Shown one piece after another: positions 1 to 6,259 of a DNA stretch of 7,672 nucleotides. The position numbers were made by a program, and so were the translations under genes. The DNA lies in the NCBI GenBank assembly GCA_016784265.1, contig JADHUZ010000050.1:1-7672 (forward strand), written 5' to 3'. The notes beneath the pieces are model-generated. The model saw only the letters and a program-made list of their open reading frames with translations. It was not told where the DNA came from and searched no databases. The DNA comes from Fidelibacterota bacterium. Its GTDB lineage: Bacteria; Fidelibacterota; BS150m-G59. Numbering within the stretch: the first letter of the stretch is position 1; the number at the start of each line of letters is the position of its first letter.

Positions 1-1013
1 AGAACAGGAAAGATGCTGGTCAATTGCCTGCCGGTTCAATTGCGGCAGTTGTAAAATTGAAAAATACGCATACAGGCGATACGTTGGCAGAAGCGAAAGA
101 ACCAATTACTTACAAACCAACCGAATATCCGCTGCCGAATATCCATTTTGCGATGGTTCCTGCAACTCGCGGAGATGAAGAAAAATTTTCGACGGCGCTA
201 TCGAAAATCCACGAAGAAGATCCGACTTTTGTGTTTGAGACAAATCAGGAAACGAAACAGACAATTATTTCCGGAATGGGCGAGATGCACATTACAAATC
301 AAATTGATCGAATGAAACGCCGTTACAAAATAGACATATCAATCAGCGAGCCGAAAGTACCGTACCGTGAGACAATCAAATCAAACAGCGAGTCGAAATA
401 TCGCCATAAAAAACAAAGTGGCGGCGCTGGGCAATTTGCCGAAGTTTGGATGCGAATCAGCCCAAAAGAGCGTGGTGAAGGAGTGGAATTTACCGAAAGT
501 CTTTCTGGGCAAAATGTTGACCGAGGATTTGTACCATCTGTGTCAAAAGGTGTGAAAGCAGTTTGTGCAGATGGTGTGATTGCAGGATGCAAAGTTGTCG
601 ATTTGAAAGTGGATTTTTACGATGGCAAAATGCACTCAGTTGATTCCAACGATATGGCGTTTCAAATTGCAGGACGCGGTGCATTCAAAGATGCATTCGA
701 ATCTGCGAAACCATATCTTCTCGAACCAATTTATGAAATTGAAGTTCACGTGCCACAGCGATTTATGGGCGATGTGATGGGCGATATTTCTTCACGGAGA
801 GGTCGAGTTCAAGGAATGGATTCCGATGGGCATTTTCAAGTGATCAAAGCACGAGTTCCTTTGGCAAATTTGAATAAATATTCCACAGTGTTGCGATCTA
901 TGACGCAAGGTGCCGCAGAACATACCGAAAAATTTTCGCACTATGAGGAAATGCCAAGAGAACTTGCACAAAAAGTAGTTGGCGCATACAAAGCAAGCCG
1001 CGAAGAAAATTGA
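1..1013 (+). CDS. Elongation factor G-like GTPase (EF-G2 type), C-terminal part
   Basis: This is the 3' part of a translational GTPase of the EF-G family; the GTPase domain lies before the window. The frame is open from base 3, and the first visible residues (NRKDAGQLPAG) belong to the end of domain II, so the TTG at 24 is an internal Leu codon and not a start. Domain III follows (the stretch FSTALSKIHEEDPT and then SGMGEMHI), then domain IV from about PKVPYRETI, with HKKQSGGAGQF and the tip segment YDGKMHSVDSNDMAF. Domain V begins near LLEPIYEIEV and holds GDVMGDISSRRGRVQGM. THTGDTL, STAL..I.EEDPT and HKKQSGGAGQ look like the EF-G-like/EF-G2 branch rather than the str-operon fusA, and no rpsG/rpsL/tuf neighbours are seen. 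EF-G acts in ribosome translocation or recycling; the exact role of this paralogue is not established. The stop overlaps the next start by 4 bases. The family is certain, the subfamily likely. Confidence 0.93.
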   Translation, partial: NRKDAGQLPAGSIAAVVKLKNTHTGDTLAEAKEPITYKPTEYPLPNIHFAMVPATRGDEEKFSTALSKIHEEDPTFVFETNQETKQTIISGMGEMHITNQIDRMKRRYKIDISISEPKVPYRETIKSNSESKYRHKKQSGGAGQFAEVWMRISPKERGEGVEFTESLSGQNVDRGFVPSVSKGVKAVCADGVIAGCKVVDLKVDFYDGKMHSVDSNDMAFQIAGRGAFKDAFESAKPYLLEPIYEIEVHVPQRFMGDVMGDISSRRGRVQGMDSDGHFQVIKARVPLANLNKYSTVLRSMTQGAAEHTEKFSHYEEMPRELAQKVVGAYKASREEN

Positions 1014-1498
1014 CAAAAGAACATCTCTGGGCGCCTTGGCGAATTGAATACATTCTACAAGAAAAGCCCGATTATTGTGTTCTCTGCGAAAAAAAAGAAA
1101 GTTCCGATAGCAGTCGTTTAATCTTAAAACGAGGGAAAGATGCGTTTGTAATCATGAACCTTTTTCCATACAACAACGGCCATTTGATGGTCTGTCCATA
1201 CGAGCACACTAACGATTATCTCGCGCTATCGTCAGAAGTTAAAACAGAAATTATGACGCTCATTGACGAGAGCCTTTCCGTGTTGAAGAAATTGATGAAT
1301 CCCGACGGTTTCAATCTTGGTATGAATTTGGGAAAAACCGCTGGGGCTGGAATTGACGAGCATGTCCATTGGCACGTTGTTCCGCGTTGGAACGGGGACA
1401 CAAATTTTATGCCTGTGCTGAATCATACCAAAGTTCATGTAGAAGGATTGCGTGAAACTTGGAAAAAACTGAGATTGGAATTTGATCTTCTAAAATAA
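1010..1498 (+). CDS. HIT-family nucleotide hydrolase/phosphorylase (Ap4A phosphorylase-like)
   Basis: A 162-residue histidine-triad protein. The triad HVHWHVV is at residues 118-124, with H120 as the expected central nucleophile. Around it are NLGKTAGAGIDEH and then PRWNGDTNFMPVL, a signature of the Ap4A phosphorylase-like HIT branch that includes mycobacterial Rv2613c. An N-terminal CVLC (C23, C26) probably binds zinc together with downstream His residues. Family members transfer nucleotidyl groups from dinucleoside polyphosphates or similar substrates in the cytoplasm; the substrate here is not determined. The start is TTG at 1010, inside TTGA shared with the stop of the EF-G-like gene. It is chosen because the conserved N-terminal block LWAPWRIEYI begins at residue 6, the next Met is residue 49, and no better in-frame start lies close upstream. 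Translation is probably coupled to the EF-G-like gene. Length is normal for the family. Confidence 0.93.
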   Translation: MTKEHLWAPWRIEYILQEKPDYCVLCEKKESSDSSRLILKRGKDAFVIMNLFPYNNGHLMVCPYEHTNDYLALSSEVKTEIMTLIDESLSVLKKLMNPDGFNLGMNLGKTAGAGIDEHVHWHVVPRWNGDTNFMPVLNHTKVHVEGLRETWKKLRLEFDLLK

Positions 1499-1516
1499 AT
1501 GCAGTTTTTCATAACC

Positions 1517-1521
1517 AAAGG
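1517..1521 (+). promoter_or_regulatory. Ribosome binding site that favours TTG 1531 over ATG 1522
   Basis: AAAGG touches the ATG at 1522 with no spacer, which is unusual for initiation, but sits 9 bases before the in-frame TTG at 1531. The HIT gene in the same operon also starts with TTG, so the shorter form is credible. Either start leaves the conserved core intact. Confidence 0.4.
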
Positions 1522-2370
1522 ATGAAAATTTTGAAAGAAATATTAGATATCACAATTGCTCATAGTCCCGACAGCGACGATGCTTTTATGTTTTATGCGC
1601 TTGCAAATCATGTGTTTGACACAGCGCCGTATCGTTTTCATCATGAATTGCGTGATATTCAAACGCTGAATAAATGGGCATTTGATGGCAAATATGAAGT
1701 GAGTGCGATTTCGATTCATGCTTTTGCCTATCTTTCCGAAAAATATGCGTTGATGAATTCCGGTGCGAGTATGGGCGATGGCTATGGACCAAAAATTATC
1801 GCCAGAAAAAATATCACGCTGAATGAGTTGAAAAATGTGAAAATTGCTGTCCCAGGCGAATTTACAACTGCTTATCTTGCGTTAAAAATTTTGGAGCCGA
1901 AAGTTCAAACGAAAAATGTTCAATTCGATAAAATTATGGATTCAGTTTTGGACGGAAAATATGATGCCGGTGTGATTATTCATGAGGGGCAATTGACTTA
2001 TGCGGATCAGTCTTTTGTGCAAATTTTGGATTTGGGCGAATGGTGGATGGAGCAAGAAAATCTGCCGCTTCCGCTTGGCGGAAATGTAATTCGTCGTGAT
2101 TTGGGCGAAAAAGTGATGAATGATGTTGCCGATTGGATTAAAAAAAGTATCGAGTTTTCGCTTGAACATCGGGAAAAGGGATTGGATTATGCGATGAAAT
2201 ATGCCGGTGGACTTTCTCGAGATTTGGCGGATCGATTTGTTGGAATGTATGTCAACGAGTGGACTGTGGATTGGACAGATCGTGGCAGGAAAGCCGTGCA
2301 ACGGTTATTGGATCGTGGTTTTGAGGCAGGAGTGATTCCCCAAAAAATTGATGTAGAATTTATCGGGTGA
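1522..2370 (+). CDS. MqnA/MqnD-family protein, MqnD-like (putative 1,4-dihydroxy-6-naphthoate synthase or relative)
   Basis: A 282-residue protein with the periplasmic-binding-protein-like fold of MqnD, which in the futalosine route turns cyclic dehypoxanthine futalosine into 1,4-dihydroxy-6-naphthoate. Family landmarks are RDIQTLNKWAFDGKYEVSAIS (residues 44-64), AVPGEFTTAYLAL (109-121), AGVIIHEGQLTY (149-160) and LPLPLGGNVIRRDLG (181-195). H154 matches the proposed catalytic His of Thermus MqnD. The N-terminal substrate loop is HSPDSDDAF (14-22), whereas typical MqnD proteins have SPCPNDTF, so this is a divergent member whose substrate may differ. No signal peptide is visible, which argues for a cytoplasmic enzyme rather than an ABC transporter binding protein. 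Start choice is open: ATG at 1522 directly abuts AAAGG, while the in-frame TTG at 1531 lies 9 bases after AAAGG and would give a protein 3 residues shorter. It follows the HIT gene by 23 bases. Other mqn genes are not in the window. Confidence 0.8.
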   Translation: MKILKEILDITIAHSPDSDDAFMFYALANHVFDTAPYRFHHELRDIQTLNKWAFDGKYEVSAISIHAFAYLSEKYALMNSGASMGDGYGPKIIARKNITLNELKNVKIAVPGEFTTAYLALKILEPKVQTKNVQFDKIMDSVLDGKYDAGVIIHEGQLTYADQSFVQILDLGEWWMEQENLPLPLGGNVIRRDLGEKVMNDVADWIKKSIEFSLEHREKGLDYAMKYAGGLSRDLADRFVGMYVNEWTVDWTDRGRKAVQRLLDRGFEAGVIPQKIDVEFIG

Positions 2371-2768
2371 AAATCTGGCGTAAAACGCATCGTTTTGGAT
2401 TTGGATATTTTCGGTGGTTGAGCATCGTTGTGAGCGTGATTTTTATTTTTATCGCGATTTCTGGCATATTGTTGGAACATCGCCACATTATGAGTCGCTG
2501 GACAATTCCAACTTGGCTTTCGCCCGATTCGTATATCGAAAAATTGGAAAAAGTCAGAATATCGCAGGGAAACGCCGGCATCGCAGTGAATTCCGTTCCT
2601 GTCGAACAGATAGTTTGGGATTTGCATTCTGGCACAATTTTTGGTAAATTTGGGTGGTTGTTTTATGACCTAATCGCTGTTTCTATGACAGTTTTGTCGA
2701 TAACAGGGATTTATATGTTTTGGAAAATAAGATCTTTGGAACTAAAAAGAGGAAAAGGAAAAAGATGA
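2367..2768 (+). CDS. PepSY-associated two-helix inner-membrane protein
   Basis: A 133-residue membrane protein. Helix 1 spans about residues 17-37 (WLSIVVSVIFIFIAISGILLE) and helix 2 about 98-119. Between them is a loop of roughly 60 residues, probably periplasmic, ending in WDLHSGTIFGKFGWLFYDL. The pattern W-LH-G---G--G-L--DL followed by LSITGIYMFW is the hallmark of PepSY-associated membrane helices, seen in siderophore/iron-reductase-like and uncharacterised membrane proteins. Here it is a minimal form with one such unit, far shorter than the usual four-helix PepSY_TM proteins, and it has a basic C-terminal tail (KRGKGKR). The start is GTG at 2367, sharing GTGA with the stop of the MqnD-like gene; the stop shares ATGA with the downstream lipoprotein gene. 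The function is unknown; the coupling suggests that it works with the lipoprotein. The family call is good, the topology inferred. Confidence 0.75.
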   Translation: MKIWRKTHRFGFGYFRWLSIVVSVIFIFIAISGILLEHRHIMSRWTIPTWLSPDSYIEKLEKVRISQGNAGIAVNSVPVEQIVWDLHSGTIFGKFGWLFYDLIAVSMTVLSITGIYMFWKIRSLELKRGKGKR

Positions 2769-3214
2769 AAAAAGTAATTTTAACTTTCGCAGCAATTTTG
2801 ATGATTATTGCTTGCGGAACCGCCGAAAACAAAACGACTTTCGGCGCTGAAATGACAATCAAAGATGGTGTTGCTCTCGCAGCAATTTTGGCGGATAGTG
2901 AATCATATCTCGCAAAAGATGTTCGTGTTGATGGAACAATTGCGAAACTTTGTAAACATAAAGGTTGCTGGTTTGGAATCGCTGAAGGAGAAGAAATGCT
3001 CATTGTTACATTCTTGGACGAAGCGTTTACGATTCCAAAAGATGCGGATGGAAAACGAGTTTCTATTCAAGGTGTTTACAATACGGAAACGATTGAAGAA
3101 GAACATGAGCATGAGGAAGGGCACAAACATGCTGATGGGGAAGTGTGCGCAAAAAGCGATCCGAAACTTCGCCATCGGTTTGTGGCAAGTTCAGTTGTTA
3201 TTTACGAGGAGTAA
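2765..3214 (+). CDS. DUF4920-type lipoprotein with His-rich C-terminal segment
   Basis: A 149-residue exported lipoprotein. The ATG at 2765 is chosen over the upstream in-frame TTG at 2720 because it overlaps the previous stop (ATGA), is preceded by AAAGGA at a 5-base spacing, and exposes a textbook lipoprotein signal: MKK, a hydrophobic run, then IIAC with the lipid-modified Cys at residue 17. The mature part matches the DUF4920 pattern: a strand block KDVRVDGTIAKLCKHKGCW (residues 51-69, with C63 and C68), then VTFLDEAFTIPKDADGKRVSIQG (81-103), an OB-like small beta domain. The tail after residue 110 carries H114, H116, H120, H122 and C128 amid acidic residues, plus RHRF at 137-140, which resembles a metal-binding stretch. 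The function of DUF4920 is not established. Metal binding or sensing at the envelope, together with the PepSY-type neighbour, is an inference only. It is the last gene of the operon and is followed directly by a terminator. Confidence 0.82.
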   Translation: MKKVILTFAAILMIIACGTAENKTTFGAEMTIKDGVALAAILADSESYLAKDVRVDGTIAKLCKHKGCWFGIAEGEEMLIVTFLDEAFTIPKDADGKRVSIQGVYNTETIEEEHEHEEGHKHADGEVCAKSDPKLRHRFVASSVVIYEE

Positions 3215-3221
3215 AAAAAGA

Positions 3222-3243
3222 AAAGGGGCAGAAATGCCCCTTT
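3222..3243. terminator. Bidirectional intrinsic terminator between convergent genes
   Basis: GGGGCA (3225-3230), loop GAAA and TGCCCC (3235-3240) form a GC-rich stem, lengthened by AAA/TTT pairs to 9 bp. On the + strand TTTATT follows; on the - strand TTTTCTTTTTTT follows. It therefore suits termination of the five-gene operon, whose stop is only 8 bases before the hairpin, and of the tRNA-Leu gene arriving from the other side. Confidence 0.87.
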
Positions 3244-3247
3244 ATTG

Positions 3248-3331
3248 TACCGAGGGTCGGACTCGAACCGACACACCCTCGCGGATACTGGATTTTGAGT
3301 CCAGCGCGTCTACCAATTTCACCACCCCGGC
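3248..3331 (-). tRNA. tRNA-Leu (anticodon CAA)
   Basis: Read on the - strand the gene begins GCCGGGGTGGTGAAATTGG and folds as a class II tRNA of 84 bases. The acceptor is GCCGGGG against CCTCGGT (with G-T pairs at positions 1-72 and 5-68) and the discriminator is A. The anticodon stem CTGGA/TCCAG encloses the loop CTCAAAA, giving anticodon CAA (3295-3297 on the + strand), which reads UUG. The long variable arm has stem ATCC/GGGT capped by GCGA, and the T arm is GTCGG-TTCGAGT-CCGAC. The discriminator A, the variable-arm size and the D-loop all fit leucine. The 3' CCA is not encoded (CAA follows), so it must be added by the CCA enzyme. The gene converges with the upstream operon and shares its terminator. 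Confidence 0.96.
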
Positions 3332-3341
3332 GAGTCGCGTA

Positions 3342-3370
3342 ATTTAATGGAAGACGCAAAATAATTCCAA
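3342..3370 (-). promoter_or_regulatory. Probable sigma-70-type promoter of tRNA-Leu
   Basis: On the - strand, TTGGAA (3365-3370) and TTAAAT (3342-3347) are separated by exactly 17 bases. A GC-rich discriminator-like stretch (ACGCGACTCG) leads into the tRNA 5' end 10 bases later, as is common for stable RNA promoters. It lies inside the leader of the divergent acyl-CoA synthetase gene. Assigned by eye. Confidence 0.5.
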
Positions 3371-3386
3371 CTGAAAAATGAAACTT

Positions 3387-3391
3387 GGAGG
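3387..3391 (+). promoter_or_regulatory. Strong Shine-Dalgarno of the acyl-CoA synthetase gene
   Basis: GGAGG with 6 bases before ATG 3398 is the best ribosome binding site in the window and fixes that start. It suits the first gene of an operon, unlike the coupled genes elsewhere, which have weak sites. Confidence 0.8.
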
Positions 3392-3397
3392 AAAATA

Positions 3398-5161
3398 ATG
3401 AATAATCAAACAATCGCGGAAATGTTCATCGAACGAACAAAAATTTCGCACGACAAAATCGCCAATATTTTTAAAATTGATGGAAAGTGGAAATCGGCAA
3501 CTTATGGCGATGTGCGCCGTGAAGTTACAAATTTAGCCGCAGGATTGGTTTCCATCGGTGTTCAAAAAGGAGACCGAGTTGCCATTTTAGCCTCAAATCG
3601 CCCGCAATGGGCGTATGCAGATTATGCGATTGCATGTCTGGGAGGTGTTTCGGTTACAATCTATCCAACGCTAACGGCGGACAGCAGTGCGTATATTTTA
3701 AATGACTCAAAAAGCAAAATCATTTTTGTTGAAAATGCGGAACAATCAGAAAAAGTCCGCTCGGTTGAAAGTCAAATTCCAACGCTTGAAAAAGTTATAG
3801 TGATGGATAATGACGTTTCAGGCGGTGGAAATGAGATTGGCTTTTTGGAATTGCAAAATGTTGGAAAAGAGCAAGAGGATTTTGATTTGCTCGAAAAAAC
3901 GACGCAAGTTACGCAAGACGATTTGCTGACATTGATTTATACTTCCGGTACGACGGGAAATCCAAAGGGTGTGATGCTTACTCATAAAAATCTCTGCACA
4001 AATATCATCGGCGGTCTGTCGGCAATTGATGTATTGGATGGCGATAGATTTTTATCATTTTTGCCGCTGAGCCATAGTTTTGAACGAATGGTTGGGCATT
4101 TTACATCTTTTTGGAGTGGTGCGGAAATTGCTTATGCGCAATCGCTCGAAACCGTTGCGGAGGACATGATTGCCACATCGCCGACGATTATGGCGGCGAT
4201 GCCACGTCTTTTTGAAAAAGTCTATGCGAAAATGTTGAACAATGTCGAAAAAGAAGGTGGGCTTAAAAAGAAAATCTTTAATTGGGCAATTGATGTTGGG
4301 AAAAATTCTGTGAAAACCGGCAAAAAAGGATTCAAATTTGCCATCGCAGATAAACTGGTTTTCAGTAAGTTGAAAGCGAAACTCGGTGGAAAATTACGAT
4401 TTTTCGTGTCTGGCGGTGCTCCGCTTTCACAGTCGATTGGCGAATTTTTTGAATACGCAAATGTGCTGATTTTGGAAGGTTATGGACTCACTGAAACGTC
4501 GCCGGTTTTGACTTGTAATCGTTTGGAACAATATAAATTTGGCACTGTCGGAAAGCCGCTTGCGAATGTCGAAATTAAAATTGCCGACGATGGTGAAATT
4601 CTCGCAAAAGGTCCAAATATAATGAAAGGCTACTACAATCTGCCGGAAAAAACCGAAAATGTATTTACAGAAGATGACTGGTTCAAAACTGGTGATATTG
4701 GATTTTTGGATGACGATGATTTTCTGACAATCACAGATCGCAAGAAAAATCTAATTGTTACATCCGGTGGAAAAAATATCGCACCGCAACCGATGGAAAA
4801 TGCACTTGTTTTAAGTCCATTTATCGAACAAATTCTTGTAATCGGCGATAAGAGGAATTTCATTTCTGCGTTGATTGTGCCGAGTTTTGAGAAGATTAAA
4901 TCGGATTTTGCAGAATTTGCGGATGCGCCGAATGTAGAGATTATCAAAGACGAGAAAATATACAGCATCGTCGAATCGGATGTAAATCGGTTGCAGGCGC
5001 ATTTTAACAAATTCGAGCAGGTGAAAAAAATCTTGCTTCTGCCAGAAGAATTTTCGATAGAAAATGGTATGCTCACGCCGACGCTGAAAGTTAAACGAAA
5101 AGAGGCAGAGCAACATTACGCGGAACAAATTGACCAACTTTACGAAGCTCCAATAAATTGA
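3398..5161 (+). CDS. Long-chain acyl-CoA synthetase (AMP-forming)
   Basis: A 587-residue adenylate-forming enzyme that activates free fatty acids to acyl-CoA through an acyl-AMP intermediate. The motifs appear in family order: P-loop YTSGTTGNPKG (residues 181-191), FLPLSHSFER (221-230), SGGAPLS (338-344), GYGLTETSP (361-369), DWFKTGDIG (427-435), DRKKNLIVTSGGKNI (447-461) and the C-terminal LTPTLKVKRK, where K564 is the likely catalytic Lys. Length and the YGLTETSP block fit the FAA1-like long-chain acyl-CoA synthetase group common in bacteria. No signal peptide or membrane helix is seen; it probably sits at the cytoplasmic face of the membrane. Chain-length preference cannot be read from the sequence. 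It starts at ATG after a strong GGAGG, leads a two-gene unit with gpsA 8 bases downstream, and is divergent from tRNA-Leu. No clear + strand promoter was found in the short leader. Confidence 0.95.
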   Translation: MNNQTIAEMFIERTKISHDKIANIFKIDGKWKSATYGDVRREVTNLAAGLVSIGVQKGDRVAILASNRPQWAYADYAIACLGGVSVTIYPTLTADSSAYILNDSKSKIIFVENAEQSEKVRSVESQIPTLEKVIVMDNDVSGGGNEIGFLELQNVGKEQEDFDLLEKTTQVTQDDLLTLIYTSGTTGNPKGVMLTHKNLCTNIIGGLSAIDVLDGDRFLSFLPLSHSFERMVGHFTSFWSGAEIAYAQSLETVAEDMIATSPTIMAAMPRLFEKVYAKMLNNVEKEGGLKKKIFNWAIDVGKNSVKTGKKGFKFAIADKLVFSKLKAKLGGKLRFFVSGGAPLSQSIGEFFEYANVLILEGYGLTETSPVLTCNRLEQYKFGTVGKPLANVEIKIADDGEILAKGPNIMKGYYNLPEKTENVFTEDDWFKTGDIGFLDDDDFLTITDRKKNLIVTSGGKNIAPQPMENALVLSPFIEQILVIGDKRNFISALIVPSFEKIKSDFAEFADAPNVEIIKDEKIYSIVESDVNRLQAHFNKFEQVKKILLLPEEFSIENGMLTPTLKVKRKEAEQHYAEQIDQLYEAPIN

Positions 5162-5169
5162 GATAATCT

Positions 5170-6171
5170 ATGGATTATAAGCGCGTTGCAGTGTTGGGTG
5201 GTGGCAGTTGGGGCACAACATTAGCAGTCCATCTTGCCCGAATCGGTCATTCTGTGCGGATTTGGGAATTTTTCCGAGAACACGCCGAAGTGATGCAGGC
5301 GACTCGTGAAAATAGGAAGTTTTTGCCGAAAGTGAAAATTCCAGAATCGATTGAAATTTCATCAGATTCCCGGAAAATGCTCTCTAACGCAGAAATTATT
5401 GTTACGGCAGTGCCGACTCATGTTATGCGAGCGACTATTGCATCTATGAGATTGCCCGACGAAGCAATTGTTGTCAACGCTTCGAAAGGGATTGAAAATG
5501 ATTCGTTATTGCGAATGTCTGAGGTGATTTCCGAAAATGCGCCGAATTTGAGACGGAAAAATATCGGCACAATTTCTGGACCGAGTCACGCCGAAGAAGT
5601 TAGCAGGAAAGTACCGACTGTTTTGGTTTCTGCTTTTGAGGAATCTCGAATTTCTACGCTCGTTCAAAAGGTTTTTTCCAACGAATATCTGCGTGTTTAT
5701 CATTCGAATGATTTGGCAGGTGTCGAAATTGCCGCCGCGCTGAAAAATGTTATTGCAATTGCTTCCGGAATTTGCGATGGTGCGGGACTTGGCGATAATT
5801 CCAAAGCGGCGTTGGTTTCCAGAGGTGCTGTCGAAATTCAGCGGCTTGGCACGGCACTCGGGGCAAAAAGCGAAACTTTTTACGGCGTGGCTGGAATGGG
5901 CGATTTGATTGTTACTTGCTTTTCCAAACATTCGCGGAATCGATTTGTTGGCGAAGAAATTGGAAAAGGACGAAAATTGGCGGATATTTTGGACGAAATG
6001 ACAATGGTTGCCGAAGGGGTGAAAACTGCAAAATCTGCACATCAACTGATGAAAAAGACAGGCGTGGAAATGCCGATTTTAGAACAAATGTATCAAATTT
6101 TATTCCGTGATAAATCTCCACTTCAAGCAGTGAAAGATTTGATGACACGCCCGCTTGGGAAAGAGTTTTAG
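5170..6171 (+). CDS. gpsA: Glycerol-3-phosphate dehydrogenase [NAD(P)+]
   Basis: A complete 333-residue enzyme that reduces dihydroxyacetone phosphate to sn-glycerol-3-phosphate, the backbone precursor of phospholipids, in the cytoplasm. The nucleotide-binding site is GGGSWGTTLA at residues 10-19. VVNASKGIE is at 101-109 and ISGPSHAEEV at 135-144. The catalytic block ALKNVIAIASG has K192 as the catalytic Lys, followed by GAGLGDNSKAAL (204-215). GVAGMGDLIVTC is at 239-250, SRNRFVGEEIGKG at 255-267 and VAEGVKTA at 280-287. All expected active-site blocks are present and length is normal. The start ATG has only a weak upstream GAGA, so translation may lean on the acyl-CoA synthetase gene, whose stop is 8 bases away. 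The pairing supports a shared role in building glycerophospholipids. The stop is TAG; no convincing intrinsic terminator with a T-run follows. Confidence 0.97.
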   Translation: MDYKRVAVLGGGSWGTTLAVHLARIGHSVRIWEFFREHAEVMQATRENRKFLPKVKIPESIEISSDSRKMLSNAEIIVTAVPTHVMRATIASMRLPDEAIVVNASKGIENDSLLRMSEVISENAPNLRRKNIGTISGPSHAEEVSRKVPTVLVSAFEESRISTLVQKVFSNEYLRVYHSNDLAGVEIAAALKNVIAIASGICDGAGLGDNSKAALVSRGAVEIQRLGTALGAKSETFYGVAGMGDLIVTCFSKHSRNRFVGEEIGKGRKLADILDEMTMVAEGVKTAKSAHQLMKKTGVEMPILEQMYQILFRDKSPLQAVKDLMTRPLGKEF

Positions 6172-6231
6172 AGAAAGGTTGTTAGATTATTATTGTAATT
6201 TGTAAAAACATTAACGATGCGCAAAACATTG

Positions 6232-6259
6232 GTAGGGGCACGGTGCGCCGTGCCCCTAC
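6232..6259. repeat. Perfect palindrome with 12-bp arms and 4-base loop
   Basis: GTAGGGGCACGG, loop TGCG, then CCGTGCCCCTAC: all 12 pairs are perfect. Weaker flanking complementarity (AACAT at 6225-6229 and ATGTT at 6265-6269) could extend the stem past an internal loop. It is strikingly GC-rich against AT-rich surroundings, as expected for an inserted repeat rather than drifted spacer. From memory, GTAGGGGCACGG-type palindromes recur between genes in several bacterial phyla; that cannot be checked here. It could also slow transcription after gpsA, but no clean T-run follows. Confidence 0.85.

Noticed and set aside
24..26. TTG at the start of the longest closed frame as an EF-G start codon.
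   Set aside because: The frame is open back to the window edge and the upstream residues NRKDAGQ continue EF-G domain II, so the gene is simply cut by the window.
1942..2301. Long - strand frames inside the MqnD-like, acyl-CoA synthetase and gpsA genes (for example here, 4633-5076 and 5506-6045).
   Set aside because: All are antisense shadows of well-supported genes, with compositions typical of complementary-strand reading and no family motifs.
2720..2764. Upstream TTG extension of the DUF4920 lipoprotein (15 extra residues, mostly Lys/Arg).
   Set aside because: It would bury the lipoprotein signal and overlap the PepSY-type gene by 49 bases; ATG 2765 has a good AAAGGA and the ATGA overlap.
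3244..3347. Short frames on both strands across the tRNA gene.
   Set aside because: The segment folds fully as tRNA-Leu, and the peptides are the familiar false translations of a tRNA.
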